A stretch of DNA of 64,000 nt from Mucilaginibacter polytrichastri (GTDB lineage: Bacteria > Bacteroidota > Bacteroidia > Sphingobacteriales > Sphingobacteriaceae): the NCBI RefSeq assembly GCF_001911425.1, contig NZ_MPPL01000001.1, positions 355,095 to 419,094 on the forward strand, in the 5' to 3' direction. The position numbers were made by a program, and so were the translations under genes. Under the pieces are notes generated by a model that had not been told where the DNA came from, did no database searches, and saw only the letters and a list, made by a program, of their open reading frames with translations. The first letter of the stretch is position 1; every line of letters starts with the position of its first letter. Positions 42,061 to 50,896 of this stretch are shown in pieces.

Positions 42061-42229
42061 ACTTAGTTACTACCAATTACAACTGATCTCTAATTCAGTT
42101 ATTTTTTATAAACCAATTTTAGTACAAACTATATGTCCCTAAAACAGCAGTTACGCATTTAGTATGCCCGCCCTGCATAACATGCAATCGATTAAAAAAC
42201 CAAAGCAATAAACCAACAAATTAATTTAG

Positions 42230-45200
42230 ATGAGAAAATTTTTTACTTATGCAGTTTATCTTACGTGTTTAATAACCGTAATATTTACCAGTTTTAGTAC
42301 AGCGTATGCCCAGGAGGCAGCCTCGTACGTAATTAAGGGGAAGGTGGTCGACAATAAAAATTTACCCCTCCCCGGCGCTTCTGTAAAGGTAGCAGGCACA
42401 AGTCAGGGTGTTACGGCAGATGGCAATGGGGCTTTCAGCTTAACCCTTAACGGTGCCGCATCCCTAACCATTAGTTTCACCGGTATGGAAACTAAATCTG
42501 TAGCTGTAAACAGCACCACCAAAATCATTAATGTTACCCTGTCTGATAATGGGAAGCAGCTTAACGAGGTAATTGTAGTGGGTTACGGTACCCAAAAACG
42601 ATCTGACGTTACCGGTGCCGTTGCCTCTGTACCCAAAGCCAGGTTGACGGAATTACCGGTTACCAACGTTTTGCAGGCTATAGAAGGTGCTGTAGCGGGT
42701 GTCAATATTTCAACCAGCTCTTCGGTGCCGGGTAGCCAGCCGGCGGCCTTAATCCGCGGGCAAAACTCAATTAATGCCAGCTCGAGCCCTTATGTAGTGG
42801 TTGATGGGATTCCGTTGAGCAAAACAGGCGGGTCGTTAAATGATATCAACCCTAATGATATTGCCTCTGTGGAAATTCTGAAAGATGCATCAGCCGTGGC
42901 CATTTATGGTACCAACGGCTCTAACGGGGTTATTTTGGTGACCACCAAACGAGGTAATACAGGTAAACCTATTATTCGCTACAACGGCTATGTGGGTACC
43001 GAAAACCTGGCTCATATCCTGGAGCCGCGCAACAGTGCACAATACGTACAGAAATATGCCGACTACCTGAAACAGACCGGCCAAACGCAAACCAGCCCGG
43101 TACCCAATAACTCAGAACTGCCCAATTACAAGGCAGGCAGAACCATTGATTGGGTAAAAGAAGCTACCCAGCAGGGTATTATGCAAGATCATAATGTAAG
43201 CATCTCCGGCGGCAGTACCGATGTTAAGTATTTTATCTCCGGCGATTATCTGAACCAAAAGGGCGTTGTAAAAGGCTATCAGTACCAGCGTGTAAGTATC
43301 CGGTCAAATCTGGATATTAACGTTACCAACTACCTCACCGTGGGTACATCGCTTTATTATGCCAACAATAACTATGATGGTGGCCGTGCCAATCTTTTGT
43401 TTGCCACAGCCATGAGCCCTTATGGTAATGAGTACAATGCCGATGGTTCGTACACCATTTACCCAATGAATCCCGAGCAATTGTACACCAACCCCTTATT
43501 GGGCCTTAAAACAGACCAGCTTAACCGTAGCGTTAACCTGAGTGGCAATGGCTATGCCGAGGTTAAATTTGGCGGTGTACTTAAAGGCTTGCGCTACCAT
43601 TTAAATGCAGGTTACAATTATTTGCCAACCCGCACCGATAGTTATGTGGGCAGGCTGGCCAATAATTTATTAGGCACAGCAACTGCAACCAGTTCTGAAA
43701 CACAGTCTTATACCGTTGAAAACCTATTGTATTATACTAAAGATATAGGCAAAAGCCACATTGATTTTACGGGTTTGTACAGTGCGCAAAGAAGAAGATA
43801 TTTTACATCAACCGGCACAGCCACCGGCTTTGTTAATGATGAATTATCGTATAATAGTTTAGGTTCGGGGGCTAGCCAATCGTCAACCTCTTCTTCAGAT
43901 CGTTATGCGCTTAACTCGCAAATGGGCCGTCTCATCTATTCTTATGATGGCCGTTATGTATTTACGGCAACTGCCCGTCGCGATGGTTCTTCGGTATTTG
44001 GGGTTAATACTACCAAATATGGCTGGTTCCCATCAGTGGCCGCAGCCTGGAATATCAGCAATGAAGCTTTTCTCCGGAATTCTAATGTTGTAAGCAGCTT
44101 GAAGTTGCGAGGGTCTTACGGCCGTACTGGTAACGAGGCCATCTCTGTTTACCAAACCATTACGGCCGACAAATCCGTTCGTTTTCCGTTTAATGGTGTA
44201 AGTACCATTGGTTTACAGGCCGATAACCTGGGTAATGATAATTTACATTGGGAAACTACCAACCAAGCCGATATCGGCGTTGATTTCTCTTTGCTCAAAA
44301 GTCGCGTTAGCGGTAGTTTAGATGTTTACGATTATCGAACCAGCGGCTTATTGCTGAAAAGAAGTTTGCCAAACATCACTGGTTACTCAAGCGTGTGGGA
44401 CAATATTGGTAAAACGGCTAATAAAGGTTTAGAGCTTACGTTAACCACGCAGAATATTACAGGTAAGGCTTTCCGTTGGGAAACCAGTATTGTGTATGCA
44501 ACCAACCGCAATAAAATTGTTTCTATTTATGGCGATGGTAAGGACGATTTGGGAAACCGCTGGTTCATAGGGCAGCCTGTTGGCGTTATTTACGATTACA
44601 AGATGACCGGCGTTTGGCAAACAGGCGAGGATGCCTCCAAACAAGATCCGGGTGCTAAACCCGGCGACCTGAAATTTGCCGATACCAATGGCGATGGTAA
44701 GATCACCGCAGAAGACCGCGTTGTACAGGGGCAAACAGCACCAAAATGGACCGGTGGCTTAACCAACACCTTTCATTATAAAAACTTTAACCTGAGTGTA
44801 TTTATCCAAACGGCACAAGGCATGCTAAAAAATAACGCCGATTTGAACTATGCCGATGAATCGGGCCGCAGAAACACACCGGTGGACATCGGCTACTGGG
44901 CGTCAACCAATCCTACCAATTCATTCCAGTCGTTAAATTATACCAATACCCGGGGCTATGGCTATCCGCGCGATGCAAGTTATACCCGTATTAAGGATAT
45001 CACCTTTAGCTATGTAGTGCCTCAAAAGTTTTTGGATAAAATTGGCATTGCCAGTTTAACCACTTATGTAAGCGGCAGAAACCTGGCCACCTTTACCAAA
45101 TGGATAGGTTGGGATCCTGAGCAAACCTATTACACCAGGGGTACCGGTAATTCGGGTAGTAATCAATCTGCCTTTGTGGCCGATTATACCAACAACTATC

Positions 45201-45247
45201 CTGTAACACGCACATTTGTACTGGGTGTTAATGTTTCCTTAAAATAA
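42230..45247 (+). CDS. SusC-family TonB-dependent transporter (second glycan locus)
   Basis: 1005 residues. Signal peptide (about 1-28, ending STAYAQ), carboxypeptidase-regulatory-like domain (YVIKGKVVDNKNLPLPGASV), plug (about 115-240, with VIVVGYGTQKRSDVTGAVAS, ALIRGQNSINASSSPYVVVD, AIYGTNGSNGVILVTTKRG) and outer-membrane barrel to the final FVLGVNVSLK. It imports oligosaccharides with energy from TonB. Followed by susD after 16 nt. No STN domain, matching control by the upstream HTCS. Confidence 0.96.
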   Translation: MRKFFTYAVYLTCLITVIFTSFSTAYAQEAASYVIKGKVVDNKNLPLPGASVKVAGTSQGVTADGNGAFSLTLNGAASLTISFTGMETKSVAVNSTTKIINVTLSDNGKQLNEVIVVGYGTQKRSDVTGAVASVPKARLTELPVTNVLQAIEGAVAGVNISTSSSVPGSQPAALIRGQNSINASSSPYVVVDGIPLSKTGGSLNDINPNDIASVEILKDASAVAIYGTNGSNGVILVTTKRGNTGKPIIRYNGYVGTENLAHILEPRNSAQYVQKYADYLKQTGQTQTSPVPNNSELPNYKAGRTIDWVKEATQQGIMQDHNVSISGGSTDVKYFISGDYLNQKGVVKGYQYQRVSIRSNLDINVTNYLTVGTSLYYANNNYDGGRANLLFATAMSPYGNEYNADGSYTIYPMNPEQLYTNPLLGLKTDQLNRSVNLSGNGYAEVKFGGVLKGLRYHLNAGYNYLPTRTDSYVGRLANNLLGTATATSSETQSYTVENLLYYTKDIGKSHIDFTGLYSAQRRRYFTSTGTATGFVNDELSYNSLGSGASQSSTSSSDRYALNSQMGRLIYSYDGRYVFTATARRDGSSVFGVNTTKYGWFPSVAAAWNISNEAFLRNSNVVSSLKLRGSYGRTGNEAISVYQTITADKSVRFPFNGVSTIGLQADNLGNDNLHWETTNQADIGVDFSLLKSRVSGSLDVYDYRTSGLLLKRSLPNITGYSSVWDNIGKTANKGLELTLTTQNITGKAFRWETSIVYATNRNKIVSIYGDGKDDLGNRWFIGQPVGVIYDYKMTGVWQTGEDASKQDPGAKPGDLKFADTNGDGKITAEDRVVQGQTAPKWTGGLTNTFHYKNFNLSVFIQTAQGMLKNNADLNYADESGRRNTPVDIGYWASTNPTNSFQSLNYTNTRGYGYPRDASYTRIKDITFSYVVPQKFLDKIGIASLTTYVSGRNLATFTKWIGWDPEQTYYTRGTGNSGSNQSAFVADYTNNYPVTRTFVLGVNVSLK

Positions 45248-45263
45248 CGATAAACGTAAAAAA

Positions 45264-46889
45264 ATGAAAAAATATTCAACCATATTAATTACAGCATCGG
45301 TATTGATGATTGCGTTTGCATCTTGTAAAAAGAATTACCTGGCAGAGAAACCATACTCATCATACACGCCGTTGACGGTTACAGATTCATTGGGTTTTGA
45401 TGCCTCGCTTGTAGGGTTATATCAATATGCAACAGGCACGCTTACCTACTCCAGCGCGCAGGGCTGGCCAAGCGTTTGGCAGGTAGGTACAGATGTAGCC
45501 AATGCCACCGCCAACCAGCAAGGTATTGAAGTGCCTTACTATAATTATACACAGCTTACGGCTACAGATGCCGCCTCCGCATTTACCTGGCAGCGTAATT
45601 ACTCGCTTATCAATAATGCCAATATTATTATAGATGGTGCAGAAGGCCCCAATGCCAAAGGATTAAGCGCGGCCGGTAAAAATGCAGTTTCTGCCGAGGC
45701 TAAGTTCTTCAGGGCATATGCGTATGAATCGCTAGCCACCTTATATGGCAAGGTGCCATTGATTATCCATCCCCTAACCGGGCCGAAAACAGATTTTACA
45801 AGGGCCCCGCTCGACCAGGTGAATGCGCAGATTGTAGCCGATTTAACCTTTGCTGCGGCTAACCTCACAGAAATAGGCGCAGTTTCATCAAAAGTAAATA
45901 TAAACAGTAAACCGGCAGGCCGTGCCAATAAATATATGGCTATGCAGCTGCTTGCAGAGGTTTATTTGAGGATGGGAAAAAATGATCTGGCAGAAGCACA
46001 GGCGCAAGCGGTTATCAGTAGCGGTAAATTTAACCTGGTTAAGTCGCGCTACGGCGTGAGGGCAGGTGGTGCCGGCGATTACTATTCAGACATGTTTGTG
46101 TACGGTAACCAGCGGCGTTCGCAAGGTAACAGCGAAGCCATCTGGGTGCTGGAAGAAGAAAACCCAAGCTCGGTAACCGGTGGTAACGTTGATAATGCGC
46201 AGCAACGCCGCGTATGGGAAGCTGCTTATTACAATATTTTAGGTATGTTGCCGTGCGATTCATTAGGCGGCAGGGGGGTTGCAAGGTTAAGGCTAAGTAA
46301 CTGGGTATTGTACGGTTTGTATCCGGCAGGTGATATCAGGAACTCAAAGTATAGTATTAAAAGAAGATACTATTATAATGACCCTGCACAATCTGCGCTA
46401 TTGGGTAAACCAGTGCCATTTACCGGGCCCGATACACTTTATAAAATATGCCCGAGCACTTTAAAGTGGGGCGCATTTGACCCTAATGATACCTTTGGCT
46501 ATGCCATGATTAAAGATTTTATAATGATGCGTTTGGGCGAAACCTATTTGTTACTGGCCGAGGCACAGGTTAAGCAGGGTAAAACCGGCGAGGCTGCCAA
46601 CACGATTAACGTACTGAGAACCCGTGCCGGTGCACCGCTGGTTACCGCCGGGCAAATGACGCTTGATTTTATCCTGGACGAACGTGCCCGGGAGTTGATT
46701 GCCGAAGAGAACCGGCGGATGACGTTGATGCGTACAGGTACGCTGGTAGACCGTTCGACAAGGCTCAACAGTAACGATGTACAGCACCCAACAACAGGTA
46801 TTTCGAGCAGAAACTTGTTGTTGCCTATACCCTTAACAGAAATACAATTAAATAAGGATGCAGTTCTGGATCAAAATCCGGGCTATTAA
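45264..46889 (+). CDS. SusD-family glycan-binding lipoprotein (second glycan locus)
   Basis: 541 residues. Lipoprotein signal MIAFASCKKNY with lipidated C21. SusD hallmarks: FTWQRNYSLINNANIIIDGA, AEAKFFRAYAYESLATLYGK VPL-type helix, KPAGRANKYMAMQLLAEVYL, and the ending FILDERARELIAEENRRMTL with DQNPGY at the C-terminus. It captures glycan at the cell surface for the paired SusC encoded 16 nt upstream. A hairpin follows its stop at once. Confidence 0.95.
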   Translation: MKKYSTILITASVLMIAFASCKKNYLAEKPYSSYTPLTVTDSLGFDASLVGLYQYATGTLTYSSAQGWPSVWQVGTDVANATANQQGIEVPYYNYTQLTATDAASAFTWQRNYSLINNANIIIDGAEGPNAKGLSAAGKNAVSAEAKFFRAYAYESLATLYGKVPLIIHPLTGPKTDFTRAPLDQVNAQIVADLTFAAANLTEIGAVSSKVNINSKPAGRANKYMAMQLLAEVYLRMGKNDLAEAQAQAVISSGKFNLVKSRYGVRAGGAGDYYSDMFVYGNQRRSQGNSEAIWVLEEENPSSVTGGNVDNAQQRRVWEAAYYNILGMLPCDSLGGRGVARLRLSNWVLYGLYPAGDIRNSKYSIKRRYYYNDPAQSALLGKPVPFTGPDTLYKICPSTLKWGAFDPNDTFGYAMIKDFIMMRLGETYLLLAEAQVKQGKTGEAANTINVLRTRAGAPLVTAGQMTLDFILDERARELIAEENRRMTLMRTGTLVDRSTRLNSNDVQHPTTGISSRNLLLPIPLTEIQLNKDAVLDQNPGY

Positions 46890-46897
46890 TAAATAAT

Positions 46898-46925
46898 AAA
46901 GCGGCAGTTAGCCAGCTGCCGCTTT
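46898..46925 (+). terminator. Hairpin after susD (attenuator-like)
   Basis: AAAGCGGCAG pairs perfectly with CTGCCGCTTT around an 8-nt loop, only 9 nt after the susD stop and ahead of the BNR_4 gene. No real T run follows. Equivalent in place to the hairpin after susD of the fructan locus. Confidence 0.7.
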
Positions 46926-46940
46926 ATATAAAACAGACTA

Positions 46941-48275
46941 ATGTTATCGAATTATCAGAAAGTGATCAATAGTAAATGGCTTTGGCTGGTGCTTGCCATT
47001 TGTTTTAAAGTAACCTGCTCGGCACAGGCCCAAACAAGTACTATTGCTGCAAATGGCTGGGCAAATAACTCGGTGAACACGGTGGTTTTCAGGAAAAATT
47101 CGCTGGTTACTTTTCAGGGTACTCAGTATGCCGCATTTTATGATGTACAGCAATATGTGGTGCTAGCCAAAAGGAAATTGGGATCACAGAACTGGCAAAC
47201 GCAACAGACGCCATATACCGGCGATGCTACTGACGCGCACAAATGCATCTGCATTATTGTTGACGGCGAGGGCTATTTGCACGTAACCTGGGGGCATCAT
47301 AACCAACCCTTAAATTATTGCCGTAGCGTTAGTCCGGGTAGTTTACAGCTGACTGGTAAAATGCCGATGACCGGTATAAAAGAAAATAAGGTTACCTACC
47401 CCGAATTTTATAAAATGCCCTCGGGCGATCTGCTGTTCTTTTACCGCGATGGCGAATCGGGCAACGGCAACCTGGTTTTAAACAGGTATAATGTTAAAAA
47501 TAAAAAATGGACCAGGGTTCAGGACAACCTCATTGACGGCGAAGGCAAGCGGAACGCTTACTGGCAGATAGCAATTGATACTAAAGGTACCCTCCATATC
47601 TCGTGGGTATGGCGCGAAAGCCCCGATGTGGCCAGTAACCACGATATGTGCTATGCCCGGTCTAAAGATGGCGGCTTAACCTGGGAAAGATCATCCGGCG
47701 AAAAATATAACTTGCCGATTACATTGAACACCGCTGAGTATGCCTGTGAAATTCCGCAGCAAAGCGAACTGATTAACCAGACTTCGATGTTTGCCGACGA
47801 AAACGGGCATCCGTTTATAGCCACCTATTGGCGTAAACAAGGTGAAACGGTACCGCAATACCATTTGGTTTATAACATCAGCGGCCAATGGCAAATCAAT
47901 GATCTCGATTTCAGGAAAACACCATTTAGCTTAAGCGGCACGGGCACCAAAAGTATCCCGGTATCGCGGCCGCAAATTGTGGCTTACCGGCAAAAGGGTA
48001 AAATGGCAGTGGCATTGATATTTCGCGATGCAGAAAGAGGGAGTAAGGTATCTGTCGCTATTAACGAAGACCTTAAAAACGCTAAGTGGAACATCAAATA
48101 TCTCACAGGTACATCAGTTGGTAACTGGGAACCAACATATGATACGGAGTTATGGAAGGATAAAAAAGTGCTGGATCTGTTTGTGCAAAAAACAATACAG
48201 GTAGATGGGGAGGGGCAGGCCAATGCAGGCCCGCAACCTGTGCAGGTAATAGAATGGAAACCGGAAAAAAGATAA
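46941..48275 (+). CDS. BNR_4-type beta-propeller protein, exported (possible polysaccharide lyase or sialidase-fold enzyme)
   Basis: 444 residues. Signal peptide about 1-30 (ICFKVTCSAQAQ). Repeated propeller words: ICIIVDGEGYLHVTWGHHNQ, PEFYKMPSGDLLFFYRDGES, WQIAIDTKGTLHISWVWRES (with an S-x-D-x-G-x-x-W-like KDGGLTWER). I place it in the BNR_4 family, which contains seven-bladed propeller ulvan-type lyases (PL24/PL25) and uncharacterised plant-glycan enzymes. Histidines in WGHHN and the tyrosine-rich strands are possible catalytic groups but not proven. First enzyme gene after susD, 51 nt downstream past a hairpin. Substrate and reaction uncertain. Confidence 0.75.
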   Translation: MLSNYQKVINSKWLWLVLAICFKVTCSAQAQTSTIAANGWANNSVNTVVFRKNSLVTFQGTQYAAFYDVQQYVVLAKRKLGSQNWQTQQTPYTGDATDAHKCICIIVDGEGYLHVTWGHHNQPLNYCRSVSPGSLQLTGKMPMTGIKENKVTYPEFYKMPSGDLLFFYRDGESGNGNLVLNRYNVKNKKWTRVQDNLIDGEGKRNAYWQIAIDTKGTLHISWVWRESPDVASNHDMCYARSKDGGLTWERSSGEKYNLPITLNTAEYACEIPQQSELINQTSMFADENGHPFIATYWRKQGETVPQYHLVYNISGQWQINDLDFRKTPFSLSGTGTKSIPVSRPQIVAYRQKGKMAVALIFRDAERGSKVSVAINEDLKNAKWNIKYLTGTSVGNWEPTYDTELWKDKKVLDLFVQKTIQVDGEGQANAGPQPVQVIEWKPEKR

Positions 48276-48539
48276 ATATTTGATACAGCTAAAGATTTTT
48301 TGAAGAAATGATGAAGTGTAAGCTCCTTTTGATTTTTTTGACGGATATAAGATTGGCAATTATTGTACAGACGATAGATACACTGCATGCGCCCAAGTCT
48401 GTATTGCCGGCCTTTATGCTGATACCAATATTCCCGTTTTTAACAATAAATTCAATATCTATCCTAAGGCAATATGATGCCGGTTAACGTTTTCGAAAAA
48501 TTAATGCCGGTAAAAAATAAATCATCTAAATAACCTATC

Positions 48540-49769
48540 ATGAAAAGGATTTTAATCTACTTCATATTAATAACATTAACACTAACCACTGCCGCGCAGA
48601 AAAAGCGCACGGCAACCTTGTCCGACAGGAAGATCTGGCTTAGCTATATGGATAAGGTAGCCCGGCCGGTGCTAGCTAACCTGGCTGCCGACCAGCTGAA
48701 GGAGAAGATGCCGGTTGCACTATCAGACCATATAGATAACAAAGAAAGCCGCACCAAGGTGGCCTACCTGGAAGCCTTTGGCCGTACCTTAAGTGGCGTA
48801 GCCCCCTGGCTGCAATTAGAGGGTGGAGACCCTGATGAATTAAAACTGCGTAACCAATACCGCGAATGGGCTTTAAAAGCAATAACCAACGCAGTAAACC
48901 CCCAGGCTAAAGATTACCTGCAATGGAACGGCGGGCAGCCGCTGGTAGATGCCTCCTACCTGGCACTGGCGCTCATCCGTTCGCCCTGGCTGTGGGAACA
49001 CCTGGATGAGAATGTGAAAAAACAGGTAGTTGATGTGATGAAGATCACCCGTAACACGGTGCCGGTTTATAGCAACTGGATATTGTTTTCGGGCATGATC
49101 GAGGCCTTTCTTTGCAAATATGATCTGGGTTACGACCCTGTAAGGGTAGAGTATGGGATCAGGGAGTTTACGCAGCATTGGTATGTGGGCGATGGCATGT
49201 ATTCGGACGGGATGAGTTTCCACAACGATTATTATAATAGTATTGTGATCCACCCCAATTTGAGTGTTATTTTGGAAGAAGTGAATGCCAAAAAGAAAAG
49301 CTATTTACACGAGCAAGAGCGCGAGTTGAAGTTCGGGCAGCGTTATGCCGAGCTTCTGGAGCGATTGATCGGTACAGATGGAAGCTACCCGCCAACAGGC
49401 CGGTCTATCGTTTACCGGGGAGGGGTTTTCCATCACCTGTCTAACCTGGCCTTGAAAAAACAACTGCCGGCCAGCCTTAAACCGGCGCAGGTAAGGGGAG
49501 CCTTAACCGCCATGATTGGTAAAACGCTGGGTGCGCCGCAAACATTTACCGCTGATGGCTGGCTTAACATCGGCCTATATGGAAAGCAACCCGGCCTGGC
49601 CGATTTTTATATCACCACGGGCAGTTTGTACATCTGCACCAACGTTTTTGTAGCGTTGGGGTTGCCAGAAACAGATGAGTTTTGGAGCGCACCTGCAGAA
49701 CCCTGGACAGCAGTTAAAGTTTGGAGTGGCCAGGATGTGCCTGCCGATCATGCATTAGACCTTAAATAA
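48540..49769 (+). CDS. DUF2264 family protein (GH154-type), probable exo-glycosidase
   Basis: 409 residues. Signal peptide MKRILIYFILITLTLTTAAQ. Alpha-toroid-like family DUF2264: RTKVAYLEAFGRTLSGVAPW, QPLVDASYLALALIRSPWLW, NWILFSGMIEAFL, and YVGDGMYSDGMSFHNDYYNS followed by RLIGTDGSYPPTGRSIVYRG. The family has been assigned GH154, where a characterised Bacteroides member acts as a beta-glucuronidase on arabinogalactan, as far as I recall. Here it follows the BNR_4 gene after 264 bp and precedes GH43 by 8 nt. A role in removing uronic acid from the imported glycan is plausible. No membrane segment beyond the signal. Confidence 0.85.
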   Translation: MKRILIYFILITLTLTTAAQKKRTATLSDRKIWLSYMDKVARPVLANLAADQLKEKMPVALSDHIDNKESRTKVAYLEAFGRTLSGVAPWLQLEGGDPDELKLRNQYREWALKAITNAVNPQAKDYLQWNGGQPLVDASYLALALIRSPWLWEHLDENVKKQVVDVMKITRNTVPVYSNWILFSGMIEAFLCKYDLGYDPVRVEYGIREFTQHWYVGDGMYSDGMSFHNDYYNSIVIHPNLSVILEEVNAKKKSYLHEQERELKFGQRYAELLERLIGTDGSYPPTGRSIVYRGGVFHHLSNLALKKQLPASLKPAQVRGALTAMIGKTLGAPQTFTADGWLNIGLYGKQPGLADFYITTGSLYICTNVFVALGLPETDEFWSAPAEPWTAVKVWSGQDVPADHALDLK

Positions 49770-49777
49770 AACACGAA

Positions 49778-50893
49778 ATGAAATTGAGAAAAATATATGC
49801 TGTTAAGCTGATCATTGCCGGGCTAATGGCCATACCATTGATGGTACATGCGCAGGCAAAGCAATTTACACCGGGCGCTATCTGGCCCGATAATAATGGC
49901 GTGCACATAAATGCGCATGGCGGTGGTTTTCTTTATCAAAAGGGAACTTACTATTGGTTTGGCGAACATAAAATAGCAGGCGGCGCAGGTAACCGTGCCA
50001 TGGTGGGTGTACACTGTTATTCGTCTAAAGATTTATATAACTGGAAAGATGAAGGCATCGCCCTTCCGGTATCGCCCGATACTACCAACGATATTGCCAA
50101 AGGATGTATACTGGAAAGGCCCAAGGTTGTTTATAACAAGAAGACAAAAAAATACGTAATGTGGTTCCACCTGGAATTACGCGGACAGGGTTACAAGGCG
50201 GCCCGTGCCGGTGTGGCTGTAAGCAATAAGGTAACCGGGCCATATACATTTGTGAAGAGCTATCGCCCCAATGCAGGGTTTATGCCCTACTACCCGGATG
50301 GCACGCCCGATAACGAAAAGGTAGATTGCACACAGCCGAAAAATAAGAGCGAGGGCTTCTTTTGCCGCGATGTACCCGGCGGACAGATGGCGCGCGACAT
50401 GAACGTGTTTGTTGACGACGATGGCAAGGCCTATCACATCTTCTCGGCCGAAGAAAACTTTACGCTGGATATTGCCGAGCTTAATGCAGATTTTACCGGC
50501 CATACCGGCAAGTTTGCCAGGGTATACGCCGGGCATCAGACAGAAGCGCCCGCCATATTTAAGCACAATGGTACCTACTATCTCATTGGGTCGGGTACTA
50601 CAGGCTGGGACCCTAACCCGGCGCGCTGGTTCTCGGCAAAATCCATTTGGGGCCCATGGACTTATCATGGTAATCCTTGCATCGGCCCAAAAGCAGAACT
50701 AACATTTGGTGGGCAGAGCACTTATGTACTGCCTGTGGCCGGGAAAAAGGACGCCTTTATTTTTATGGCCGATAAATGGACGCCGAAAGATGCCATAGAT
50801 GGCCGTTACCTGTGGTTCCCTGTCACCTTTAAGGGCGATGATATTGAAATTAACTGGATGGAAAATTGGGATTTAAACGTATTCAACAATTAA
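49778..50893 (+). CDS. GH43-family glycosidase, exported (galactan- or arabinan-type)
   Basis: 371 residues. Signal peptide ending MVHAQAK. The start of the propeller, FTPGAIWPDNNGVHINAHGG then GFLYQKGTYYWFGEHK, is typical of GH43 subfamilies near 24 and 34, which include exo-beta-1,3-galactanases. Further family marks: ILERPKVVYNKKTKKYVMWF, ARDMNVFVDDDGKAYHIFSA and HQTEAPAIFKHNGTYYLIGS G, the last with the likely acid E. Single-domain enzyme without added binding module. It is 8 nt after the DUF2264 gene and 3 nt before the GH2 gene, so tightly co-transcribed. Substrate inference: beta-1,3-galactan or arabinose side chains. Confidence 0.88.
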   Translation: MKLRKIYAVKLIIAGLMAIPLMVHAQAKQFTPGAIWPDNNGVHINAHGGGFLYQKGTYYWFGEHKIAGGAGNRAMVGVHCYSSKDLYNWKDEGIALPVSPDTTNDIAKGCILERPKVVYNKKTKKYVMWFHLELRGQGYKAARAGVAVSNKVTGPYTFVKSYRPNAGFMPYYPDGTPDNEKVDCTQPKNKSEGFFCRDVPGGQMARDMNVFVDDDGKAYHIFSAEENFTLDIAELNADFTGHTGKFARVYAGHQTEAPAIFKHNGTYYLIGSGTTGWDPNPARWFSAKSIWGPWTYHGNPCIGPKAELTFGGQSTYVLPVAGKKDAFIFMADKWTPKDAIDGRYLWFPVTFKGDDIEINWMENWDLNVFNN

Positions 50894-50896
50894 ACG

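Noticed and set aside
48276..48539. Possible gene remnant between BNR_4 and DUF2264 genes
   Set aside because: No frame of useful length and no recognisable domain words on either strand.
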